Shown here piece by piece: positions 1 to 5,872 of a stretch of DNA of 24,891 bases. Source of the stretch: Sphingomonadaceae bacterium (GTDB taxonomy: Bacteria > Pseudomonadota > Alphaproteobacteria > Sphingomonadales > Sphingomonadaceae). The DNA is taken from assembly GCA_019239785.1 (NCBI GenBank), contig JAFAZM010000107.1, positions 1 through 24,891 of the forward strand, written 5' to 3'. A program made the translations under genes and the position numbers. How positions within the stretch are numbered: position 1 is the stretch's first letter; the number at the start of each line of letters is the position of its first letter. Below the pieces are notes generated by a model. That model saw nothing but the letters and a program-made list of their open reading frames with translations. It did not search any database and was not told the DNA's origin.

Positions 1-650
1 GTGGCGCCGATCAGCTTGACGCCGCGCTCATGGGCCTGGTGGTAAGGCTTGGCGCCCTTGAAGCCGGGCAGGAAGGAGTGATGGATGTTGACGCAGCGGC
101 CGGCGAGGAATGAGGCGAGGTCGTCCGACAATATCTGCATGTAGCGCGCGAGCACGACCAGCTCGGCGCCGGTCGCTTCGACCAGGCACTTGATCTCCGC
201 TTCCTGCGCCGCCTTGGTCTCCTTCGTCACCGGCAGGTGATGGAAGGGGATGTCGCCGATCATCGAGACGTTGAGCGCGTCGCGCGGATGGTTGGAGACG
301 ATGGCGACGACGTCCATCGCCATCTCGCCGATCCGCATCCGGTAGAGCAGGTCGCCGAGACAATGGTCGAACTTCGAGACCAGCAGCATTACCTTTTTAC
401 GCTCGTCCCGCGGCCTCAGCCGCCAGTCCATTCCATGCCGTGCGGCGGCCTCGGCGAATCGCGCCCGCAACCTGTCGGTATCGCCGTCCAAATCGAACAC
501 GACGCGCATGAAGAACCGCCCCGTCTCGACGTCGTCGAATTGCTGTGCCTCGAGGATATTTCCCCCGTTTTCAAACAGGATAGTGGCCACCGAGGCAACC
601 AGCCCGGGGCGATCCTCGCAGGACAGAGTGAGGGTATGAGCGCGCTCCAT
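1..650 (-). CDS. purU: Formyltetrahydrofolate deformylase, 3' part cut by window edge
   Basis: Hydrolyses 10-formyl-THF to formate and THF in the cytoplasm. The visible 216 residues start MERAHTLTLSCEDRPGL, a typical N-terminal ACT domain (about 5-80). A formyltransferase fold follows, with the signature VNIHHSFLPGFKGAKPYHQA, which carries the family's catalytic Asn and His. The catalytic Asp lies past the edge. The E. coli enzyme is about 280 residues, so roughly 60-70 are missing. ATG at 650 is chosen because the ACT domain begins almost at once. No Shine-Dalgarno is visible before it; an AT-rich motif abuts the start codon. It diverges from ligM, and with metF and the fds genes this suggests it disposes of methyl groups as formate rather than serving purine synthesis. 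Confident on family. Confidence 0.95.
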   Translation of the reverse strand, partial: MERAHTLTLSCEDRPGLVASVATILFENGGNILEAQQFDDVETGRFFMRVVFDLDGDTDRLRARFAEAAARHGMDWRLRPRDERKKVMLLVSKFDHCLGDLLYRMRIGEMAMDVVAIVSNHPRDALNVSMIGDIPFHHLPVTKETKAAQEAEIKCLVEATGAELVVLARYMQILSDDLASFLAGRCVNIHHSFLPGFKGAKPYHQAHERGVKLIGA

Positions 651-728
651 ATTCGTTTGTGTTGCATATTATTTTCGGCGGGGCCAGAGTGCGTTTCGAC
701 AGCAAGAAATGGAGAGGATTCAGGCGTC
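651..728. promoter_or_regulatory. Divergent purU/ligM promoter region with shared AT-rich motif
   Basis: This 78-base spacer separates two divergent genes. At 651-673 it carries a motif beginning ATTCGTT and ending TTGCATATTATT. It matches 19 of 23 positions with a site at 24257-24279 and 16 of 23 with one at 10645-10667. TATTAT at 667-672 could be a -10 element for ligM. A GGAGAGG at 711-717 is the likely ligM ribosome-binding site. The regulator is unknown. Confidence 0.6.
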
Positions 729-2132
729 ATGAGCGCGACAAATCTCGAGCAGGTAATCCAGGCCGCCGGCAATCCGGTGCACATGCTGCGCAACTCGCAG
801 ATCGGCGCCTATGTCTATCCGGTGGTCGCCTCCGAATTCTCCAACTGGCGCTCCGAGCAATGGGCCTGGCAGCACAGCGCCGTGCTGTTCGACCAGAGCC
901 ACCATATGGTCGATCTCTTCATCAGCGGTCGCGACGGCCTGAAGCTGCTCAGCGACACCGCGATCAACACGTTCGGCAATTTCGAGGTGAACCGCGCCAA
1001 GCAGTACGTGCCGACCACGCCCTACGGCCACGTCATCGGCGACGGCATCCTCTTCCGCTTGGCGGAGGAGGAGTTCGTCTATGTCGGCCGCGCGCCGGCG
1101 GCGAACTGGCTGATGTTCAACGCCGAGACTGGCGGCTACGACGTCGACATCCTGAAGGACGACCGCTCGCCGTCGCGGCCGATGGGCAAGCCGGTGCGGC
1201 GCGTGAACTGGCGCTTCCAGATCCAGGGGCCGAACGCCTGGCAGGTGATCGAGAAACTGCACGGCGGCCCGCTCGAGAAGCTCAAATTCTTCCACATGAG
1301 CGAGATGAATATCGCCGGCCGCAAGGTGCGCACCTTGCGCCACGGCATGTCCGGCGCGCCCGGCCTCGAAATCTGGGGCCCTTATGACGAGCAGGAGGAG
1401 ATCCGCGCCGCGATCCTGGAGGCCGGCAAGGAGTTCGGCCTGATTCCTTGCGGCAGCCGGGCTTATCCGTCGAACACGCTCGAATCCGGCTGGATCCCAT
1501 CGCCGCTGCCTGCGGTCTATACCGGCGACAAGCTGAAGGCCTATCGCGAGTGGCTCGGCGCAGATTCCTACGAGGCGACCGGCGCGATCGGCGGCAGCTT
1601 CGTCTCCGACGATATCGAGGATTATTATCTCAACCCGTGGGAGCTGGGCTACGGCCCGTTCGTCAAGTTCGACCATGATTTCCACGGCCGGGAGGCGCTG
1701 GAGCAGCTCGATCCCGCCACGCAGCGCAGGAAGGTGACTCTGGCCTGGAACGCCGAGGATATGGGCAAGATCGTCTCCTCGATCTTCGCGCCGGAGGGCG
1801 AGCAGTACAAATTTTTCGACCTGCCGCTCGCCAATTATGCCTCCTCCAATTACGATCGCGTCGTCGATGCGGACGGGACGACGGTCGGCCTCTCCATGTT
1901 CACCGGCTACAGCTGGAACGAGAAGGCGGCGCTCAGCCTCGCCACGATCGACCACGAGATCCCCGAAGGCACCGAGCTCCGCGTCGTCTGGGGCGAGGAG
2001 AATGGCGGCACGAAGAAGACCACGGTCGAGCCGCACAAGCAGTTCGAGGCGCGGGTGGTGGTGAGCCCGATCCCTTATTCGAAGGTCGCCCGCGACACCT
2101 ATCAGGAAGGCTGGCGCACCCAGCGGAAATAG
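729..2132 (+). CDS. ligM: Tetrahydrofolate-dependent aryl O-demethylase (LigM/DesA family)
   Basis: 467 residues, close to the 471 of Sphingobium SYK-6 LigM. The family moves the methyl of vanillate, 3-O-methylgallate or syringate to THF, giving methyl-THF and the phenol. It has a GcvT-like fold. Residues corresponding to those I recall as important in LigM are present with an offset of one: Tyr246 (in SRAYPSNT; catalytic Tyr247 in LigM), Arg121 and His59. ATG at 729 has a GGAGAGG about 11 bases upstream; the open frame extends further upstream but runs into purU on the other strand. Neighbours purU (divergent) and metF (convergent) supply the path from methyl-THF to formate. LigM versus DesA substrate preference cannot be decided. 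A glycine-cleavage T protein is unlikely: it is usually about 360 residues and linked to gcvH/gcvP. Confidence 0.9.
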   Translation: MSATNLEQVIQAAGNPVHMLRNSQIGAYVYPVVASEFSNWRSEQWAWQHSAVLFDQSHHMVDLFISGRDGLKLLSDTAINTFGNFEVNRAKQYVPTTPYGHVIGDGILFRLAEEEFVYVGRAPAANWLMFNAETGGYDVDILKDDRSPSRPMGKPVRRVNWRFQIQGPNAWQVIEKLHGGPLEKLKFFHMSEMNIAGRKVRTLRHGMSGAPGLEIWGPYDEQEEIRAAILEAGKEFGLIPCGSRAYPSNTLESGWIPSPLPAVYTGDKLKAYREWLGADSYEATGAIGGSFVSDDIEDYYLNPWELGYGPFVKFDHDFHGREALEQLDPATQRRKVTLAWNAEDMGKIVSSIFAPEGEQYKFFDLPLANYASSNYDRVVDADGTTVGLSMFTGYSWNEKAALSLATIDHEIPEGTELRVVWGEENGGTKKTTVEPHKQFEARVVVSPIPYSKVARDTYQEGWRTQRK

Positions 2133-2395
2133 GGACCTGAGGGCGGACCTTCTTTAACCCTCTCCCGCTCGCGGGTGCATCGGGTCGGCTGTGCCCCCGG
2201 CACAGGCTGAATGTCGCGGGGCGACATTCACCCGATGCAGGTAGGGTGAGGGTCTTCTTCTTGTTTACCGCCTTGGTGAGGGGGCGAAGAACAAGAACAA
2301 AAGGAACAAGACCCTCATCCCAGCCTTCTCCCGCGAGCGGGAGAAGGAGAGCGCCGGCGGTTCCGGTTCGAACCTTCCGCAGCAGGCCCGCACGT
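2133..2395. repeat. Cloverleaf-like intergenic repeat between convergent ligM and metF
   Basis: No gene is seen here. An outer stem pairs GCATCGGGT (2177-2185) with ACCCGATGC (2230-2238). It encloses two perfect hairpins: CTGTGCC/GGCACAG (2189-2205) and TGAATGTCGC/GCGACATTCA (2208-2230, sharing one base with the outer stem). A second unit pairs GAGGGTCTT (2248-2256) with AAGACCCTC (2308-2316). A third is an 11-bp stem, CCTTCTCCCGC/GCGGGAGAAGG (2324-2347). It probably ends transcription from both sides and looks like a dispersed sphingomonad element. Confidence 0.65.
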
Positions 2396-3265
2396 TCACC
2401 CCCGCACGCTCTCCACCCACTCCGCCGTCTTCATCAGCGAGCCGAAGGTGAAGAAATGCACCCCGGCGATGCCGAGCGAGGGCTCCGCCTCCCGCGCCAG
2501 CGCGATCTCGGTGAGCAGGGCCTCGGGCGTCTCGCCGGCGAGCATGTTGCGGGCGAAATCGCCGCGCTCGCGCAGCGCCCGGAGCGAGGCGCCGACGCCG
2601 CACATCAGGGCGAACTTCAGCAGGGTGGCGTGGCTCGCCGGGCCGGCGACGCCGACGCGATAGGGGTCGGTGATGCCCTGCGCGCGCATCCTGCGGGCGA
2701 GGCCGAGGATCGGCCCTGCTTCGAAGGCGAACTGGCTGACCAGCCAGACGCTGAGCCCCTGCCCTGCGGCGACGCGGGTCTTGTCGGCGCGCGCCTGCTC
2801 CAGCACCGCGTCGGGGATTCGCGGATGGCCTTCGGGATAGCAGGCGATCGCGATCCGGTTGATGCCGTATTTTGCGAAGAGGCCGGTCTCGAGCAGCTGC
2901 AGCGCGGAATCGAAGGCGCCCGCCGGATCGTCGCGATCGCCGCCGACGACATGGGCGCGGTCGACGCCCGCCTCGGCCGAGAGCCGCGCGAGCATCCGGT
3001 CGAGCGTCGCCTCGTCCCTGATGTTGCGCGCGACGATATGCGGGATCGCGACCATGTTCGCGCGGTGCAGGCGGATCGCGGCGGCGATCATGTCGTCGGC
3101 GGTGTCGCGCGGCATCGCGGCGACGAAGACCCGCGTCTGCGGGCGCAGGATGTCGGCGGCCGCGTCCAGCGACTTGTGGTCGCGGGTGGTGAGCTCGGCC
3201 GAATAATTGTCGAGCAGCCTCGCCAAGGCGGCCTTCGCTTCGCTATCATGAATCGTCGTCGCCAT
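2396..3265 (-). CDS. metF: Methylenetetrahydrofolate reductase-like protein
   Basis: 289 residues, near the E. coli MetF length of 296. The family interconverts 5-methyl-THF and 5,10-methylene-THF with FAD in a TIM barrel. SAEL near residue 22 lines up with the FEFFPP segment and keeps the acidic residue (Glu24, equivalent to catalytic Glu28 of E. coli). VVGGDRDDP and the GVAGPASHATLLKFA segment are also family-like. The sequence is divergent from housekeeping MetF, as expected for a catabolic paralogue running in the oxidative direction. In SYK-6 a metF sits with ligM, and metF2/purU sit with chloromethane genes in Methylorubrum. ATG at 3265 has GAGGTG upstream. It diverges from fdhD across a 32-base spacer. 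The direction of the reaction is inference. Confidence 0.85.
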   Translation of the reverse strand: MATTIHDSEAKAALARLLDNYSAELTTRDHKSLDAAADILRPQTRVFVAAMPRDTADDMIAAAIRLHRANMVAIPHIVARNIRDEATLDRMLARLSAEAGVDRAHVVGGDRDDPAGAFDSALQLLETGLFAKYGINRIAIACYPEGHPRIPDAVLEQARADKTRVAAGQGLSVWLVSQFAFEAGPILGLARRMRAQGITDPYRVGVAGPASHATLLKFALMCGVGASLRALRERGDFARNMLAGETPEALLTEIALAREAEPSLGIAGVHFFTFGSLMKTAEWVESVRG

Positions 3266-3317
3266 GTCGGCACCTCGGGCTTCGCGCAGGCAATAATATG
3301 CAGCAACACATACAATT
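3266..3317. promoter_or_regulatory. metF/fdhD divergent promoter with shared motif
   Basis: The spacer and first codons of fdhD carry AATAATATGCAGCAACAC followed by ATACAATT (3292-3317). The ends are approximate inverted repeats of each other (AATNNTATG and CATANNATT). The left part matches the reverse complement of the purU/ligM site and the right part matches the fdsG site. The fdhD start codon lies inside the motif, so a bound protein would block fdhD transcription or initiation directly. Confidence 0.55.
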
Positions 3318-4125
3318 TGTCACGCAGGTTCCGGCCACGCGGATCGGCGCGGACGGAAAATTTGCTGCGCAGCAAAGATCGGTGCCGGCCGAGGTCCCGA
3401 TCGCGATCAGCTTCCTCGGCATCGGCTATGCGGTGATGATGGCGACGCCCGCCGATCTCGAGGATTTCGCCTACGGCTTCGCCCGCTCGGAGCGGCTGAT
3501 CGATGCCGCCGCCGACCTGAGCGGGATCGAGATCCGGGAGGAGGAGAGGGGCGTGCTGCTCGGCATCGAGCTGGTGCCCGAGCGGCATGACCGCGTGCTG
3601 GCCCGGGTCCGCCACCGCGTCGGCGAATCCTCCTGCGGGCTGTGCGGGATCGAGAATCTGGAGCAGGCGCTGCGGCCGCTGCCGAAACTGCCGGTGCCGG
3701 CGCGGATCGCGCCCACGGCGATCTTCCGCGCGCTCGACGAGATTCGCGCGCAGCAGCCGCTCAACGCCGAAACCGGCGCCGTCCACGCCGCCGCCTTGTG
3801 CGACGCGCAGGGGCAGGTGCTCGCCGCGCGCGAGGATGTCGGCCGGCACAATGCCTTCGACAAGCTCCTCGGCCACGCGTTGCGCGAAGAGGGCGACATG
3901 GGCGCCGGCTTCGTCCTGCTGACCGCGCGCTGCTCCTATGAGCTGGTCGAGAAAGCGGCTTTGGCCGGGGTGCCATTGCTGGTCACCATCTCGGCGCCGA
4001 CGGGGCTGGCGATCGAGCGGGCGAAGGAGGCGGGGCTTACTCTGGTCGCGTTGGCCCGCGAGGATTCGGTGCTGGTGATGACCGACCCGCACGGTTTGTT
4101 TGATCGCCAGCCTAATGCAGCTTGA
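3298..4125 (+). CDS. fdhD: Formate dehydrogenase accessory sulfurtransferase FdhD (FdsC)
   Basis: 275 residues. FdhD/FdsC binds bis-MGD and passes sulfur from the cysteine desulfurase to the molybdenum of formate dehydrogenase, so it is needed for active Fds. It has the family pattern AEVPIAISFLG near residues 31-41, the conserved cysteine pair in SSCGLCGIENL, and the EDVGRHNAFDKLLG block. In Rhodobacter and Cupriavidus the homologue fdsC sits inside fdsGBACD; here it has left the operon and stands alone about 1.4 kb away. ATG 3298 is the only conventional start that leaves a full N-terminus, and it lies within an AT-rich motif with only a weak upstream AGG. The 3' end overlaps ndh by 14 bases on the other strand. 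Confidence 0.95.
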   Translation: MQQHIQFVTQVPATRIGADGKFAAQQRSVPAEVPIAISFLGIGYAVMMATPADLEDFAYGFARSERLIDAAADLSGIEIREEERGVLLGIELVPERHDRVLARVRHRVGESSCGLCGIENLEQALRPLPKLPVPARIAPTAIFRALDEIRAQQPLNAETGAVHAAALCDAQGQVLAAREDVGRHNAFDKLLGHALREEGDMGAGFVLLTARCSYELVEKAALAGVPLLVTISAPTGLAIERAKEAGLTLVALAREDSVLVMTDPHGLFDRQPNAA

Positions 4126-5428
4126 GCCGCGGCCGCACGATCATGTTGACGCGGCCGACCAGCATCAGGATCGATCCTTTCAGCCAGCCGTGCACCGCGA
4201 TCAGGTGCATCCGGTAGAGCGACCTGTAGACGAAGCGGGCGAGGCGGCCCTCGATCGCGAGCCGCCCCCCGATCAGATTGCCCATCAGGCTGCCGACCGT
4301 CGAGAAGCGGCTCAACGAGACCAGGGAGCCGTGGTCCCGGTAGGTGAACGGGCGGAGCGCCTTGCCCTTCATGGCCCGGCCGAGATTGGCGAACACCGAC
4401 GAGGCCATCTGGTGCGCGGCCTGTGCGCGCGGCGGCACCGGCCGCTCCGCGCCGGGCGGCAGATAGAAGCAGCAATCGCCGATCGCGAAGATCCGCGCGT
4501 CCCGGCTGGTCTGCAGCGTCGGCCCGACGACCAACTGGTTGCTTTTGCTGATTTCCAGCCCGTCCACCGCCGCCGGTAGCGCGCCCCTGACGCCGGCGGC
4601 CCAGAGCTTGAGATCGGCGACGATCCGCTCCCCGCTGTCGGTGACGATCGCTTCTTCGGTCACTTCGGTGACCTTGACCGAGGTGAGCACCCGCACGCCC
4701 AGCGCCTCGAGCTCCTCGTGCGCGGCCTCGGCCAGTCGCTCCGGCAAGGCCGGGAGGATGCGCTCGCCCGCCTCGATCAGAGTGACTTCGAGCCGGCTCT
4801 CGTCGAAAATCTCGAGCCCGTAATGGCCGAGCGCGGAGGCGCTGTTGTAGAGCTCGGCCGCGAGTTCGACCCCGGTCGCGCCGCCGCCGACCACCGCGAT
4901 GCGGACATGGGCGTCGGCCGAAGGATCGGCCTGCATCTGCCGGGAGACGATCAGGCACCGGTTGAGCAGGCGGTGGCGGAAGGTGTCGGCGGCGGCGCGG
5001 TCGTCGAGCGAGATGCAATGCTCGAGCGCGCCGGGCGTGCCGAAATCGTTGCTGACCCCGCCGAGCGCGAGCACGAGATAATCGTAGCGGATGCGGTGGG
5101 CGCCGATCAGCTCGCGGCCGTCCTCGTCGACGAGCGGCGCGACGATCACCTCCCGCGCCGCCCGGTCGACCCCGTCGAACGCGCCGAGGAAGAAGCGGTA
5201 GCCCCAGCGATGGCCGTGGCTGCGATAGCCGACCTCGTCGAGATTGGCGTCGAGCGATCCTGCCGCCACCTCGTGCAGCAGCGGCTTCCAGACATGGGTC
5301 GGGTTCTTCTCGACGAGGATGATGTCGTAGCGCTTGCGGCCGTAACGGGCGCCGAGCTTTCGGACCAGCTCGAGCCCGGCCGCGCCGCCGCCGACCACGA
5401 CGATCTGGGTCTTCCGCTCCGCCCGCAT
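4112..5428 (-). CDS. ndh: Type II NADH:quinone oxidoreductase (NDH-2)
   Basis: 438 residues, normal for NDH-2, a single-subunit, non-proton-pumping FAD enzyme on the inner face of the membrane that passes electrons from NADH to quinone. Two dinucleotide-binding motifs are visible: VVGGGAAGLEL (FAD, residues 11-21) and VVGGGATGVELAAEL (NADH, about 179-193). FAIGDCC near 314-320 is the second FAD motif. The C-terminal part (YRMHLIAVHGWLKGSILMLVGRVNM) is the amphipathic membrane-binding region of the family. It lies downstream of fdsD on the same strand across a 138-base gap with a repeat, so it may be separately transcribed. Functionally it can reoxidise the NADH made by the formate dehydrogenase. 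Upstream GGGGGCGG is a weak ribosome-binding site. Confidence 0.93.
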   Translation of the reverse strand: MRAERKTQIVVVGGGAAGLELVRKLGARYGRKRYDIILVEKNPTHVWKPLLHEVAAGSLDANLDEVGYRSHGHRWGYRFFLGAFDGVDRAAREVIVAPLVDEDGRELIGAHRIRYDYLVLALGGVSNDFGTPGALEHCISLDDRAAADTFRHRLLNRCLIVSRQMQADPSADAHVRIAVVGGGATGVELAAELYNSASALGHYGLEIFDESRLEVTLIEAGERILPALPERLAEAAHEELEALGVRVLTSVKVTEVTEEAIVTDSGERIVADLKLWAAGVRGALPAAVDGLEISKSNQLVVGPTLQTSRDARIFAIGDCCFYLPPGAERPVPPRAQAAHQMASSVFANLGRAMKGKALRPFTYRDHGSLVSLSRFSTVGSLMGNLIGGRLAIEGRLARFVYRSLYRMHLIAVHGWLKGSILMLVGRVNMIVRPRLKLH

Positions 5429-5566
5429 ACCGCCCCCGAGATCCGGCCTTTTACCGTTCGCCCTGACCCTGTCGAAGGGCCTTTCCTCTTATTGAAGAAG
5501 ATCCGGACGGGGCTTCGACATGCTCAGCCCGAACGGATTGGGGAATTTAGGCTAACCCACTCGACT
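5429..5566. repeat. Imperfect inverted repeat between fdsD and ndh
   Basis: Arms at about 5454-5480 (contains CGTTCGCCCTGACCCTGTCG) and 5508-5536 (contains GCTTCGACATGCTCAGCCC) are imperfect reverse complements. This is the familiar sphingomonad element around TGTCGAAG. It may act as the terminator of the fds operon. No clear promoter for ndh was recognised. Confidence 0.55.
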
Positions 5567-5872
5567 CTAACCTGCGTCCGACATCAGGTTCCGCCCGTCC
5601 TCATGATCGCCGGCCTTGTTGAACTCCGTCGCCTTGGTCTGCGGCTCGGGCGCGACCGGGGCGGCCAGCTTCGCGACCGCGGCCTTCGCGGTCTCGCCGA
5701 GGCCCTCGCCGCCGGCCGCCAGGTGCGCGACGATCATCTCCCGCATCCGCGGATCCCAGAAATGCCAGAGATGATCCCAGGTTGCGTCCACCGCCTCGCC
5801 GGGGCGCTGGTTCTCGAACTCGCGCGCGATCTGGTTCGCCATGTAGACGAGTTTGCCGAGCGTATCGCTCAT
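5567..5872 (-). CDS. fdsD: Formate dehydrogenase delta subunit FdsD
   Basis: 101 residues. FdsD is the small subunit of cytoplasmic NAD-dependent, molybdenum-containing FdsABG formate dehydrogenases and helps assembly or stability of the complex. The sequence opens MSDTLGKLVYMANQIAREFENQRPG and continues with a DHLWHFWDPRMREMIVAHL block, the family pattern of a helical N-terminal half. The C-terminal 30 residues are rich in Ala, Pro and charged residues and look disordered. The start overlaps the fdsA stop as ATGA, giving translational coupling. It is the last gene of fdsGBAD. Confidence 0.9.
   Translation of the reverse strand: MSDTLGKLVYMANQIAREFENQRPGEAVDATWDHLWHFWDPRMREMIVAHLAAGGEGLGETAKAAVAKLAAPVAPEPQTKATEFNKAGDHEDGRNLMSDAG

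Noticed and set aside
237..728. N-terminal extension of ligM to 237
   Set aside because: It overlaps purU on the opposite strand, and LigM length and alignment start at 729.
720..2036. A minus-strand open frame opposite ligM
   Set aside because: Shadow of the O-demethylase gene; the ligM reading is supported by catalytic residues and length.
729..2132. Glycine cleavage T protein
   Set aside because: It is longer than GcvT, lacks gcvH/gcvP neighbours and carries the LigM tyrosine and partner residues.
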